The notes: generated by a model from the sequence alone, not told the origin. DNA of 64,000 nt from Paraburkholderia phenazinium (GCF_900100735.1 NZ_FNCJ01000016.1:62001-126000), one strand, 5' to 3'; positions 1-9,291 are shown, counted from the first letter of the stretch. Numbers and translations: made by a program.

Positions 1-661
1 CAATCGGCATCGGGGCCATTACGTCAAGGTCCACGCCGACGATCGAGTTAATGGTATTGATCAGCGACACACCATCCGCGCCGCCCTTGTAGGCTGCGCG
101 CGAGCCTGTGCGGATGTCGCTGATATTCGGCGTCAGCTTCACGAGACAGGGCAGCTTGGTGCCCTCCTTCACCCAGCGCGTGACCATCTCCACGTATTCG
201 GGCACCTGGCCCACCGCCGCGCCCATGCCGCGCTCGCTCATGCCATGCGGGCAGCCAAAATTCAATTCGACCGCATCGGCGCCGGTGTCTTCGACGAGCG
301 GCAGTATCCATTTCCAGTCGCGCTCGTTGCACGGCACCATCAGCGAGACAATCAGCGCGCGATCCGGCCAGTCGCGTTTGACCTGGGCGATCTCGCGCAG
401 GTTGACGTCGAGCGGGCGGTCGGTAATCAGTTCGATATTGTTCAGGCCGGCGATACGTTGCCCGTTCCATTGCACCGCGCCGTAGCGCGAGCTGACGTTG
501 ACCACATGCGGGTCGAGGCCGAGCGTCTTCCAGACCACGCCGCCCCAGCCCGCTTCGAAGGCGCGGTTGACGTTATAGGCCTTGTCGGTCGGCGGCGCGA
601 AGGCGAGCCAGAAAGGGTTCGGCGAGGTGATGCCGGCAATCGTACAGCGCAGATCGGCCAT
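1..661 (-). CDS. preA: NAD-dependent dihydropyrimidine dehydrogenase subunit PreA (3' part outside window)
   Basis: This gene encodes the FMN / iron-sulfur subunit that reduces uracil and thymine to their 5,6-dihydro forms, the first step of reductive pyrimidine degradation. About 220 N-terminal residues are visible and the gene runs off the window start. They form a dihydroorotate-dehydrogenase-like TIM barrel: NPFWLAFAPPTDK near residue 15, and the catalytic-Cys loop NFGCPHGMSERGMG near residue 150. The C-terminal ferredoxin-type part expected in PreA would lie outside. The ATG at 661 is preceded by AAGGAG eight bases upstream. preT lies 97 bp upstream on the same strand, and the two products normally form one enzyme. 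The family call is firm; completeness cannot be judged. Confidence 0.93.
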   Translation of the reverse strand, partial: MADLRCTIAGITSPNPFWLAFAPPTDKAYNVNRAFEAGWGGVVWKTLGLDPHVVNVSSRYGAVQWNGQRIAGLNNIELITDRPLDVNLREIAQVKRDWPDRALIVSLMVPCNERDWKWILPLVEDTGADAVELNFGCPHGMSERGMGAAVGQVPEYVEMVTRWVKEGTKLPCLVKLTPNISDIRTGSRAAYKGGADGVSLINTINSIVGVDLDVMAPMPI

Positions 662-758
662 GTTCGGCTCCTTGGGGACTCTGTTTTATCGTGGTGTCGG
701 TTTGTCGCTGGGTGGCTTGATGGGCTTTGCCAGGTGCAAGCACGCGCCTTAGGGATCG

Positions 759-2105
759 CTAAGCGGCCTTGACTGCCGTGCGGGCAAACTGCGCATCGAT
801 CGCGGCGGCGGCAAGCTTGCCGTCCTGCACCGCCTGCACCGTCAGATCGACACCGCCCGTCGCAGCGCAATCGCCGCCGGCCCACACATCCGGCAAGGAG
901 GTCTGCCCGTTCGCGTCGACGGCAATCCGGTTGCCGTCGAGCGTCAGCAGATCGCGCTCCACGCCCACTGCCACCAGCGTCTGGCCGATGGCCTTCAGCA
1001 CCATGTCCGCCTCGATAGTGAAGCGCTCCACGCCCTCGGCGGACGCACGTTCGAACTCGACGTCCGTCACCGTGCCGTCGCTGCCGATTAGCCGCACCGG
1101 CTTTGCATGCGTGATAAGCGTCACGCCCTGGCTCTGCGCGAATTCGCGTTCGGCCCAGGTTGCGCTCATGGTCTCCACGCCACGCCGGTACACCATCGTC
1201 ACCGTCGTCGCCCCGAGCTTGCGGCTCTGCACGGCGGCATCCACGGCCGTATTGCCGCCGCCGATCACCACCACCCGGCGCCCCACCCGCACCGTCGCGA
1301 GGTCGCTCGCCTGACGCACCTGCTCGATGAAATCCACCGCGTTGAGCACACCATCAAGCGCCTCCCCTTCCAGCGCCAGTTCGCGCACGCCGGTCAGGCC
1401 AATGGCGAGAAACACCGCGTCATGTTGCTTGCGCAAGGCATCGAGACTCACGTCGCGGCCGAGCGCCACCCCGGTCTTGAGGGCGATGCCGCCCACCGAA
1501 AGCAGCCACGCCACTTCACGCTGCGCAAAATCGTCGACCGTCTTGTAGGCGGCAATGCCGTATTCGTTGAGCCCACCTGCCTTGTCGTGCGCGTCGTAAA
1601 TCGTCACCGTGTGCCCGGCCAGCGCCAGACGATGCGCGCACGCGAGGCCAGCCGGACCGGCACCGACCACCGCCACATGACGCCCGGTTTCGGCTGCCCG
1701 CTTGAACAGCACCTCGCCGCGCGCCATCGCCCAGTCGGTCGCGTGACGCTGCAACGCGCCGATCGCCACCGGCTTCTCGTCCTGATGGTTGCGCACGCAA
1801 GCACCTTCGCAAAGAATCTCGGTCGGGCAGACTCGCGCACACATGCCGCCCAACGGATTCGCCGAGAGAATATCCACCGCGGCGCCCTTCAGATTGCCGT
1901 TGCCGATCTTGCGGATAAAGCTGGGAATGTCGATCTGCGTCGGACATGCCTGAATGCACGGCGCGTCGTAGCAGTAGTGACAGCGGCTCGCCGCGACCGC
2001 TGCGGCGGCCGGATCGAGCAAGGGCGCGATGTCGCTGAACTCGCAGGAAAGCTGCTCGGGCGACAGGCGCTGCGGGGCAATGTCGCCGGTATGCTTGATG
2101 GCCAT
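759..2105 (-). CDS. preT: NAD(P)-dependent oxidoreductase subunit PreT of dihydropyrimidine dehydrogenase
   Basis: This 448-residue flavoprotein takes electrons from NADH and passes them through Fe-S clusters to PreA for pyrimidine reduction. The N-terminus resembles domain I of dihydropyrimidine dehydrogenase and the glutamate synthase small subunit, with Cys groups CHYCYDAPCIQACP (about residues 42-55) and CARVCPTEILCEGAC (about 88-102). An FAD Rossmann motif, VVGAGPAGLACAHRLA, begins near residue 146, and an NAD(P) motif, VVVIGGGNTAVDAA, near 287. The ATG is preceded by AAGGA. It is somewhat longer than the E. coli protein of about 410 residues. Its position directly upstream of preA supports the assignment over a generic GltD homologue. 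Confidence 0.92.
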   Translation of the reverse strand: MAIKHTGDIAPQRLSPEQLSCEFSDIAPLLDPAAAAVAASRCHYCYDAPCIQACPTQIDIPSFIRKIGNGNLKGAAVDILSANPLGGMCARVCPTEILCEGACVRNHQDEKPVAIGALQRHATDWAMARGEVLFKRAAETGRHVAVVGAGPAGLACAHRLALAGHTVTIYDAHDKAGGLNEYGIAAYKTVDDFAQREVAWLLSVGGIALKTGVALGRDVSLDALRKQHDAVFLAIGLTGVRELALEGEALDGVLNAVDFIEQVRQASDLATVRVGRRVVVIGGGNTAVDAAVQSRKLGATTVTMVYRRGVETMSATWAEREFAQSQGVTLITHAKPVRLIGSDGTVTDVEFERASAEGVERFTIEADMVLKAIGQTLVAVGVERDLLTLDGNRIAVDANGQTSLPDVWAGGDCAATGGVDLTVQAVQDGKLAAAAIDAQFARTAVKAA

Positions 2106-2273
2106 ACACGTTCCTTCTTCAATGTGAGGACGTAGCCGTGCCCGCCGGCCGCACTTCAGCGCGGTCGGGACGACGTGTTTTATAGGCGATACAGTCAGGC
2201 TTGTTCTAAAGGCGCCAACGCTTACTGAGTGAAGCTGGACCTGTCAGCGAGGCGCCCCGTTATCCTTACGCTG

Positions 2274-3554
2274 TCATGAAGCCGGCTCGCAGGCACGCTC
2301 CACCATGGCGTGCAGCAAGACATTGGCGCCCGCCTCGATCCATTCGAGCGTGGCGTCTTCGATCTCGTTGTGACTGATGCCGTCCACGCAGGGCACGAAC
2401 ACCATCGAAGTCGGCGCGACCTGCGCCAGATAGCAGGCGTCGTGTCCCGCGCCTGACACCATGTCGCGATGCGGATAGCCGAAGCGCTGCGCAGCGGCGC
2501 GCACCGACTTCACACAAGCGGCGTCGAACTTGACCGGTTCGTAATAGAAAATCTGCTCGAGCTGGGTTTCGAGGCCAATGCCGCCCGCAATCCGCTCGAC
2601 GCCTTCGCGCAGCGCCGCGTCCATCTTCGCGAGCACGGCGTCGTCGGGATGGCGAAAATCCACCGTGAAAAACACCCGCCCAGGAATCACGTTGCGTGAG
2701 TTCGGATACACCTGCATCATGCCCACCGTCGCGCAGCCGAACGGCGCATGATCGAGGCCGATGCGGTTGACCAGATCGACCACGCGCGCCGCGCCGAGCA
2801 GCGCATCGCGGCGGCGCGGCATCGGCGTGGGACCAGCGTGCGCTTCCTGGCCAGTGAAGGTGATTTCGTACCAGCGCTGACCTTGCGCGTCGGTGACGAC
2901 GCCGATGGTCTTGTGCTCCGCTTCGAGAATCGGTCCTTGCTCGATGTGCAATTCGAACGCGGCATGCACGGGCCGGCCGCCGCAGGGCTGATCGCCGGCA
3001 TAGCCGATGCGCTTGAGTTCCTCGCCGATGGTCTTGCCGTCCACGTCCTTGCGCGACAAGCCGTACTCGAGCGTAAACACGCCGGCGAAGACCCCGGAGG
3101 CCACCATCGCCGGCGCGAAGCGCGAGCCTTCCTCGTTGGTCCAGATCACCACTTCCACCGGGTGTTCGGTCTCGATGCCGTGATCGTTCAGACTGCGAAT
3201 CACTTCGAGCCCGCCCAGCACGCCATAGATGCCGTCAAAGCGTCCGCCAGTGGGTTGCGAATCCGCATGCGAGCCGGTCATGACCGGCAGCGCGTTGGGA
3301 TTGCGCCCCGCGCGGCGCATAAAGACATTGCCCATCTGGTCGACCGTGACCGTGCAGCCCGCCTCCTTCGCCCAGCTCACGATCAGGTCACGCCCCTGCC
3401 TGTCGAGATCGGTCAGCGCCAGGCGGCAGACCCCGCCTTTCGGCGTAGCGCCGATCTTCGCCATCGTCATCAAGCTGTCCCACAAACGCTTGCCATCGAC
3501 CTTGATCGACGTATCGGGTTCAGCATGCTTTAACGCCTCGGATACCGCGTTCAT
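2274..3554 (-). CDS. Zn-dependent M20-type amidohydrolase, probably beta-ureidopropionase / N-carbamoyl-amino-acid hydrolase
   Basis: This 426-residue enzyme belongs to the allantoate amidohydrolase / N-carbamoyl-L-amino-acid hydrolase / beta-ureidopropionase family. In this context it probably hydrolyses N-carbamoyl-beta-alanine, the last step after PreTA and dihydropyrimidinase; no dihydropyrimidinase is visible, so it may lie beyond the window start. Metal-site signatures are TGSHADSQPTGGRFDG (residues 93-108; His96, Asp107), TNEEGSRF (139-146), ELHIEQGP and SGAGHDACY. The frame is open further upstream, but the ATG at 3554 is preceded by AAAGGAG and starts a normal-length protein. The gap to preT is 168 bp. 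A promoter with a RutR-like operator lies about 160 bp upstream. The exact substrate is inferred from neighbours only. Confidence 0.85.
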   Translation of the reverse strand: MNAVSEALKHAEPDTSIKVDGKRLWDSLMTMAKIGATPKGGVCRLALTDLDRQGRDLIVSWAKEAGCTVTVDQMGNVFMRRAGRNPNALPVMTGSHADSQPTGGRFDGIYGVLGGLEVIRSLNDHGIETEHPVEVVIWTNEEGSRFAPAMVASGVFAGVFTLEYGLSRKDVDGKTIGEELKRIGYAGDQPCGGRPVHAAFELHIEQGPILEAEHKTIGVVTDAQGQRWYEITFTGQEAHAGPTPMPRRRDALLGAARVVDLVNRIGLDHAPFGCATVGMMQVYPNSRNVIPGRVFFTVDFRHPDDAVLAKMDAALREGVERIAGGIGLETQLEQIFYYEPVKFDAACVKSVRAAAQRFGYPHRDMVSGAGHDACYLAQVAPTSMVFVPCVDGISHNEIEDATLEWIEAGANVLLHAMVERACEPAS

Positions 3555-3641
3555 TCGTCTCGCTCCTTTCAATGAACCGACCATGCATTCGACCACCAAC
3601 TGGTGCATCTGCGGCGGATTTTGGGGCGTTGCCGCACGGCT

Positions 3642-3657
3642 GCGGTGCATGCACCGC
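3642..3657. repeat. Perfect 16-bp palindrome in the hydrolase / tetR intergenic region
   Basis: GCGGTGCATGCACCGC reads identically on both strands. It lies in the 365-bp region 3555-3919, between the hydrolase start and the RutR-like operator, so it would be inside the transcribed leader of the hydrolase. It could be a second regulator site or a leader hairpin. Its base composition is ordinary for the region, so chance is possible. Nothing else in 3555-3919 looks like a gene. Confidence 0.5.
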
Positions 3658-3715
3658 CGTCTTCGGTAGAAGACACACCCGGGGCAAACCCTGGGGTACC
3701 GGCCGCTCATCCAAT

Positions 3716-3761
3716 CCTGTCCAGTTGGACAGGTTGTAGACGATTAACTCCGCCAAATCAA
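3716..3761 (-). promoter_or_regulatory. Minus-strand promoter with RutR-like operator at the -10 edge
   Basis: On the minus strand TTGATT (3756-3761) and TACAAC (3733-3738) are separated by exactly 17 bp. Starting at the last base of the -10 is an inverted repeat, CCTGTCCA-GT-TGGACAGG (3716-3733, plus-strand reading), with perfect 8-bp arms. The E. coli RutR consensus, as I recall it, is TTGACCA-N2-TGGTCAA; the core CCA-N2-TGG and the dyad spacing agree. A TetR/RutR-like gene starts 190 bp away on the other strand. The placement suggests repression of the hydrolase and perhaps preTA, relieved by a pyrimidine. The operator assignment is inference. Confidence 0.65.
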
Positions 3762-3919
3762 TGCCTTTCGTACGGGAGAACACAGAGCGAGAAGCGTGCC
3801 ATTGCAACGCAACATGGCATTTTTGCGTATCGCGAATCAGTGTGCCGCGGGTAACGCAATCCGCGCTCAAACGACTAGAATGAAGCGCGACGCGGCATGC
3901 GCGCCGCGCGAGGCCAACA

Positions 3920-4621
3920 ATGAGACACGACGACGTGGCAGCCGACATTGCGGAAAACGACGAGACCCCGGCGCCTTTGCGGCGGCGCAAGGCGCACATT
4001 CGCGAATCGAACGAGGCCCATCTGCTGGCCTGCGCGGAGGCCGTATTTGCCGAGCGCGGCCTGGAAGGCACCAGCACGGCGATGATCGCCGAACGTGCAG
4101 GCTTGCCGAAAGCCAACCTGCATTACTACTTCCCGACCAAGCTCGCGCTATACCGCCGGGTGCTCGAAGACCTGTTCGAAGACTGGCACCGGGCTGCCGA
4201 TACCTTCGAGGCCAGTGACGATCCAGTGGAAGCGATCAGCGGCTATGTGCGCGCGAAGATGGAGTTGTCGCGGCGGCGCCCGCTTGGCTCGAAGGTGTGG
4301 GCCAACGAGATCATCCACGGCGCGGAGCATATGCAGGACATCCTGACGCAGCGCGTGAAGCCCTGGCTCGAGAGCCGGGTGACGGTGATCGACGAGTGGA
4401 TCGCGCGCGGCCTGTTGGCGCCGGTCAGTGCGCAGACGCTGATGTATATGATCTGGGCCACCACGCAGCACTACGCGGATTTCGATGCGCAGATTGTGGC
4501 GCTGGGCGGCAAGCGCGCGCTCAGCCAGAAAGCGTTCGACGCGTCCACTGAGGAAGTGGTGCAACTGGTGATTCGCGCGTGCGGTGCGGTGTCGCCGCAG
4601 CGACGCGAAGTGAACGAGTAA
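3920..4621 (+). CDS. TetR-family regulator, RutR-like (pyrimidine catabolism)
   Basis: This is a 233-residue TetR-type repressor. The N-terminal helix-turn-helix spans about residues 25-75 (AEAVFAERGLEGTSTAMIAE, then AGLPKANLHYYFPTKLALYR). The long C-terminal ligand domain (WANEIIHGAEHMQDILTQ, MIWATTQHYADFDAQI) resembles the RutR/YcdC-type TetR C-terminal domain. It is divergent from the pyrimidine degradation genes, with a RutR-like dyad on their promoter. A possible -10, TAGAAT (3876-3881), lies upstream of its start without a good -35. It probably senses uracil or thymine, as RutR does; this is inferred from context and resemblance. Confidence 0.8.
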   Translation: MRHDDVAADIAENDETPAPLRRRKAHIRESNEAHLLACAEAVFAERGLEGTSTAMIAERAGLPKANLHYYFPTKLALYRRVLEDLFEDWHRAADTFEASDDPVEAISGYVRAKMELSRRRPLGSKVWANEIIHGAEHMQDILTQRVKPWLESRVTVIDEWIARGLLAPVSAQTLMYMIWATTQHYADFDAQIVALGGKRALSQKAFDASTEEVVQLVIRACGAVSPQRREVNE

Positions 4622-4723
4622 AGGAGCAAGTAAAGGAACGAGTGATGAGTGGCGCGAGCCGGAACAGCCCGCGCCGCCTCAAGTGCGCAGGCCGACTCGC
4701 GTCTGCGCACTGACCCATGCCTG

Positions 4724-5968
4724 TCAATACGTCTCGAGATGCAGCCGCCCTTCCCGCTTCAGGCGTGCCCACAGGCCTTCCCAATCGAGTCCATGCAGTT
4801 CGCCGATTTCCTTGAGCGCCTGCAGCACACCGTCTTCCATGCCCTTGAGCCCGCACACGTAGATATGCGTGTTGTCGTCCTTGAGCAGTTGCGCGACATC
4901 CACCGCACGTTCGCGCATCGCATCCTGCACATAGCGTTTCGGCTGGCCAGACGTACGTGAGAAAGCCAGGTTGGTATCGATGAAATCCTTCGGCAGATTG
5001 GTCAGCGGTCCGAAGTACGGCAACTCTTCTTTGGTGCGCGCGCCGAAAAACAGCATCAGCTTGCCGGTTGCGCCCTTCAGGCGACGACGTCTACGATACT
5101 CGGTCATCGCCCGCATCGGCGCGGAACCCGTACCGGTGCAGATCATCAGCAAATGCGAGTTCGGATGGTTCGGCATCAGGAAGGTGCCGCCAAACGGCCC
5201 GATCACGTTGACGACATCCCCCTTCTTCAGATCGCACAGATAGTTCGAGCACACCCCGGTCGTGGCGCTGCCGCCATGATCCTCGGTGACGCGTTTGACC
5301 GTCAGGGAAACGTTGTTGTAGCCGGGACGCTCGCCGTCGCGCGGGCTTGCGATCGAATACTGGCGTGCATGATGCACACGGCCGTCGGCGCTCGCGCCCG
5401 GCGGCAGAATGCCGATCGACTGCCCTTCCAGGACCGGAAACGGCATCGAGCCGAAGTCCAGCACGATGTGATGGATGTCGCTTTCGGTCGAGACGTCGGT
5501 GAGCCGGTAGTTGCCCACCACCGTCGCGGTGGTGGGCGCCTTGTGCGTGTAAAGGTTCACATAGGGCTTGGCGGCGGACCACGGTGGCACGGTAGAACCG
5601 CGTACCGTATCCACTTCGACACCCACCGCATCCGGCGACGCATCGTCTGCCGCCGCTAACGCACCTGCGTCATCCGCCGGAGAGACCGCCATGGTGCCCT
5701 GCTCCGGCAGCACGTCCCAGCCGAACTGCTCGTCGATGCTGTACGCGTCCGGCTTGAGCACCATGCGCCAGTTGTCGATTGCGCCAGTCGGACACGGCGG
5801 CACGCAAGCCATGCAGCCGTTACAGAGGTCCGACTTCACGACGTAGTTGTTTTCGTCGTGCGTGATCGCGTCCACCGGACAGGTCTCTTCGCAGGTGTTG
5901 CAGCGAATGCAGATTTCCGGATCGATCAGGTGCTGCCTGAGGATATCGATCGATACTGGGCCGTTCAT
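4724..5968 (-). CDS. boxA: Benzoyl-CoA 2,3-epoxidase reductase component BoxA
   Basis: BoxA passes electrons from NADPH to the di-iron epoxidase BoxB, which converts benzoyl-CoA to its 2,3-epoxide aerobically. The 414-residue protein starts with two [4Fe-4S] ferredoxin motifs (Cys20/23/26/30 and Cys49/52/55/59). A low-complexity Ala/Asp linker follows (about 95-125), then a ferredoxin-NADP reductase module with the FAD motif RQYSIASP (202-209), ICTGTGSAPMRAM (277-289) and a C-terminal nucleotide motif, YVCGLKGMEDGVL. It is the last gene of the boxC-boxB-boxA run, 56 bp after boxB. Length and domain order match the family, and I see no defect. Confidence 0.96.
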   Translation of the reverse strand: MNGPVSIDILRQHLIDPEICIRCNTCEETCPVDAITHDENNYVVKSDLCNGCMACVPPCPTGAIDNWRMVLKPDAYSIDEQFGWDVLPEQGTMAVSPADDAGALAAADDASPDAVGVEVDTVRGSTVPPWSAAKPYVNLYTHKAPTTATVVGNYRLTDVSTESDIHHIVLDFGSMPFPVLEGQSIGILPPGASADGRVHHARQYSIASPRDGERPGYNNVSLTVKRVTEDHGGSATTGVCSNYLCDLKKGDVVNVIGPFGGTFLMPNHPNSHLLMICTGTGSAPMRAMTEYRRRRRLKGATGKLMLFFGARTKEELPYFGPLTNLPKDFIDTNLAFSRTSGQPKRYVQDAMRERAVDVAQLLKDDNTHIYVCGLKGMEDGVLQALKEIGELHGLDWEGLWARLKREGRLHLETY

Positions 5969-6024
5969 GCCTACCTCCTACATTGTTTCCGCACGACTCG
6001 CGCAAAGCCTGCTACCGCGCAAGA

Positions 6025-7452
6025 TCAGTTAAAGCGCACGTATTCGAAATCGACCGGTTGACGATTCACACCCATCGCCGGCGGCGCAATCCAGTTGGCG
6101 AACTTGCCGGCCTCCGTCACGCGGCCCATCAGCGACGCCACATAGGCGCGGTCTTCGGCGCTCGGCAGCCATTTCGCTTCATTGGCGGCCCATTCGGTCG
6201 CGCTGATCACGCGGCCATCCGGCGACACACGAGTGCCGGCGAAGGTGCCGATCTGGCGGTTGAACGCTTTATGCGGCACAGTGAGACGGAAATCGATGCC
6301 CGCTTTCTCCAGCACCTTGTTCCAGCGGTTCACGCCCGCCACCGAATCCTTGATGTAGTCGTCGCGCAGCACTTCGTTCATCGCGTTGAGCATCGGCACT
6401 TCGCGCTCGACCAGCTTGCCCTCCTGCACGTCGAGCAGTTTGTAGCTCTGACCGTTGAGTTGATGGTCGTCGTCGCGCTTGCTTTCCTCATAGCGGCCCT
6501 TCAGGCCCGAGCTATAGAACGTGGCAGCGTTCGATGAATGATCCGCGCCGAACAGATCGATCGTCACCGAGTAGTGGAAGTTCAGATAACGCTGGATCGT
6601 CGGCAGATCGATCACGCCCGCGGCGCGAATCTTGTTGACGTCGTCGCTCTTCAGTTCGTTCATGACCTGCGCAGTACGCTGTACTACGCGCGAGACGCCA
6701 GACTCGCCGACGAACATGTGATGCGCTTCCTCGGTCAGCATGAATTTCGTGGTCCGCGCAAGCGGATCGAAACCCGATTCGGCGAGCGCGGACAACTGGA
6801 ACTTGCCGTCGCGATCCGTGAAATACGTGAACATGTAGAACGCGAGCCAGTCCGGCGTTTTCTCGTTGAAGGCGCCGAGAATGCGTGGATTGTCGTCGTC
6901 GCCGGAGCGGCGTCCCAGCAGCGCTTCGGCTTCTTCGCGGCCATCGCGGCCAAAGTAACGATGCAGCAGGTACACCATCGCCCACAAATGCCGGCCTTCT
7001 TCGACGTTCACCTGAAACAGGTTGCGCAAGTCGTACATCGACGGCGCCGTCAAACCGAGGTGACGCTGCTGCTCCACCGAGGCCGGTTCCGTGTCGCCTT
7101 GCGTAACGATGATGCGGCGCAGGTTGGCGCGATGTTCACCGGGCACGTCCTGCCATGCCGCTTCGCCCTTGTGCTCGCCGAACTGGATCTTGCGGTCCTG
7201 CTCGCCCGGCGTGAGAAAAATGCCCCAGCGGTAGTCGGGCATCTTCACGTGATCGAAATGTGCCCAGCCGCCGGCGTCGACGCTCACCGCGGTGCGCAGA
7301 TAGACGTCGTAGTTGTGCGAGCCGTCCGGACCCATATCGCCCCACCACGCGAGGAAGTTCGGCTGCCACTGCTCGAGCGCGCGCTGCAGTGCGCGGTCGT
7401 CGGCGAGGTTGACGTTGTTCGGGATCTTTTCGCTGTAGTTGATCGTAGACAT
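6025..7452 (-). CDS. boxB: Benzoyl-CoA 2,3-epoxidase oxygenase component BoxB
   Basis: BoxB is the di-iron monooxygenase that forms 2,3-epoxybenzoyl-CoA, the key step of the aerobic box pathway. With the ATG at 7452 (AAGGAACC upstream) the protein has 475 residues, the usual BoxB length; the longer open frame upstream has no conserved content. Candidate iron ligands are Glu122, Glu152, His155 (in EEGRHLWAMV), Asp213, Glu242 and His245 (in LTEEAHHMFVGE). They sit at a constant +2 offset from the ligands I remember for the Azoarcus BoxB structure. It lies between boxC and boxA. Confidence 0.96.
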   Translation of the reverse strand: MSTINYSEKIPNNVNLADDRALQRALEQWQPNFLAWWGDMGPDGSHNYDVYLRTAVSVDAGGWAHFDHVKMPDYRWGIFLTPGEQDRKIQFGEHKGEAAWQDVPGEHRANLRRIIVTQGDTEPASVEQQRHLGLTAPSMYDLRNLFQVNVEEGRHLWAMVYLLHRYFGRDGREEAEALLGRRSGDDDNPRILGAFNEKTPDWLAFYMFTYFTDRDGKFQLSALAESGFDPLARTTKFMLTEEAHHMFVGESGVSRVVQRTAQVMNELKSDDVNKIRAAGVIDLPTIQRYLNFHYSVTIDLFGADHSSNAATFYSSGLKGRYEESKRDDDHQLNGQSYKLLDVQEGKLVEREVPMLNAMNEVLRDDYIKDSVAGVNRWNKVLEKAGIDFRLTVPHKAFNRQIGTFAGTRVSPDGRVISATEWAANEAKWLPSAEDRAYVASLMGRVTEAGKFANWIAPPAMGVNRQPVDFEYVRFN

Positions 7453-7585
7453 GTTCGGTTCCTTGGTCGGGAAACAGGCGTATTGGGTTCGAGAGGCGCG
7501 TATCGATGCGCTGGAAGCAATGGGGCCGATAGGTGCTACAGGTGCAAGCGGTACAGAGAAGGCAACGAGCTGCAAACGCGCGCTG

Positions 7586-9256
7586 TCAAACCCGCGAAAC
7601 GTCGAATTGCGCCTTGCTGCCCTTGCCGTACACCTTGAGCGCACCCTTCTCGCCCACCGCGTTCGGCCGGTTGAAAATCCAGTTCTGCCAGGCAGTGAGG
7701 CGGCCGAAGATACGTGTCTCCATCGTCTCGGGGCCGTTGAAACGCAGATTCGCTTCGAGGCCGGTCAGCGCATCCGGCGACATCGCCGTGCGCTCTTCCA
7801 GCGCGATGCGGATTTCGTCGGCCCAGTCGATGTCGTCCGGCGACGCAGTCACGAGCCCGAGACGCTCCGCCTCGACCGGCTTGATGGCCTGGCCAATCTG
7901 CGCGCGCACGGCATCGAGCGGTGCCGCTTCTTCATAGAAACGGCGCGCCAGCCGCGATTGATGCGTAACCATCGGATACAGGCCGAAGTTGACTTCCGAG
8001 AGCGTGAGTGCCGGCTCTTCGTCTTGGTTGCTCGGCAGCGCCGCCATGTAGCTGCGATCCGCTGCGAGCGCGAGTTCGGCGAAGGTGCCCGCGAAGCACG
8101 AGCCCGGTTCGATCAGCGCGAACAAGGAACGCGACGAGACGTCGATGCGCGCCAGCGTGCGGCGCAACAGGCCGATCGTTTCGCGCACGAACCAGTGGTC
8201 CTTGTGTTGCATCAGCGTGGCGTCGGCGGCGAGCACGTTGCGGGCATCGCCCTCGGTCCTGAAGATCCACGTGCCGATCTCTAGTTCATTGGTGCGCATC
8301 GACAGGATCGCATCGTCGAGTTCGCGAGCGAATTGCAGCGGCCACCAATGCGCGCCGGCTGCGACGATGGCGTCGATGCCGGTGGGTGGTGGGCTGGCAG
8401 GCGCCTTCGCGGTGAACGTCGCGATGCGCTTCGCACGGTCGATGCTGATATCCAGCGTCGCGTAACCAAGTCCGTCTTCGCGCTCGATGCGTTCGATGCG
8501 CGTCAACGCCACGCCCTGCGCCTCGGCAGGACGGTCGCTTTGCGCAGCCAGTTCCAGCGCGCGGGCCTGAATCGCTTGATCGAACTGGTTGGGCTTCACT
8601 ACCTCATCGACCAGGCGCCATGTTTTCGCACGTTCGCCGCGAATCCCTTCGACCAGCGTGCAGAAAATGTCCGCACGGTCGTGACGCACATGGCGCTTGT
8701 CGGTCACCCGCGTGAGACCGCCTGTACCCGGCAGCACACCCAGCAGGGGCACCTCCGGCAACGACACCGATGACGAGCGGTCGTCGACGAGGTAAATCTC
8801 ATCGCACGCAAGCGCCAGTTCATAACCGCCACCGGCACAGGCGCCGTTCACCGCCGCGAGGAACTTGAGGCCCGAGTGGCGCGACGAGTCTTCAAGACCG
8901 TTGCGCGTCTCGTTGGTGAACTTGCAGAAGTTGACCTTCCACGCATGCGTCGACAGGCCCAGCATGAAGATGTTCGCGCCCGAGCAGAACACGCGGTCCT
9001 TCAGGCTCGTCAGAACCACCGTCCTGACTTCGGGATGCTCGAAGCGGATCCGCTGGATCGCGTCGTGCAGTTCGATATCGACGCCGAGGTCGTAGGAATT
9101 CAGTTTCAGCTTGTAGCCGTCGCGAATCCCGCCGTCCTCGGCGATATCGATGCCGAGCGTCGCGATAGGACCGTTGAAGCTCAGTTTCCAGTGCTTGTAC
9201 TGAGAGGGGTCGGTGCGATAGTCGACTGGGGCAATGAGGGTTTGCGTTGCGGACAT
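7586..9256 (-). CDS. boxC: 2,3-epoxybenzoyl-CoA dihydrolase BoxC
   Basis: BoxC hydrolytically opens 2,3-epoxybenzoyl-CoA to 3,4-dehydroadipyl-CoA semialdehyde and formate. The 556-residue protein is an enlarged crotonase-fold enzyme, about twice the length of an ordinary enoyl-CoA hydratase. Crotonase features include RTVVLTSLKDRVFCSGANIFMLG's core (FCSGANIFMLG), AAVNGACAGGGYELALACDE and LPEVPLLGVLPGTGGLTRVT. The ATG at 9256 has AGGAG upstream. It is the first gene of the minus-strand catabolic run, 133 bp before boxB, with its own promoter and operator region at 9292-9344. Confidence 0.95.
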   Translation of the reverse strand: MSATQTLIAPVDYRTDPSQYKHWKLSFNGPIATLGIDIAEDGGIRDGYKLKLNSYDLGVDIELHDAIQRIRFEHPEVRTVVLTSLKDRVFCSGANIFMLGLSTHAWKVNFCKFTNETRNGLEDSSRHSGLKFLAAVNGACAGGGYELALACDEIYLVDDRSSSVSLPEVPLLGVLPGTGGLTRVTDKRHVRHDRADIFCTLVEGIRGERAKTWRLVDEVVKPNQFDQAIQARALELAAQSDRPAEAQGVALTRIERIEREDGLGYATLDISIDRAKRIATFTAKAPASPPPTGIDAIVAAGAHWWPLQFARELDDAILSMRTNELEIGTWIFRTEGDARNVLAADATLMQHKDHWFVRETIGLLRRTLARIDVSSRSLFALIEPGSCFAGTFAELALAADRSYMAALPSNQDEEPALTLSEVNFGLYPMVTHQSRLARRFYEEAAPLDAVRAQIGQAIKPVEAERLGLVTASPDDIDWADEIRIALEERTAMSPDALTGLEANLRFNGPETMETRIFGRLTAWQNWIFNRPNAVGEKGALKVYGKGSKAQFDVSRV

Positions 9257-9291
9257 GGGCGTCTCCTGGACAATGCCTAACTGTTTTTTGA

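Noticed and set aside
1107..2135. 342-codon plus-strand frame over preT
   Set aside because: Shadow of a well-supported gene; composition (His/Arg-rich) is typical of antisense frames.
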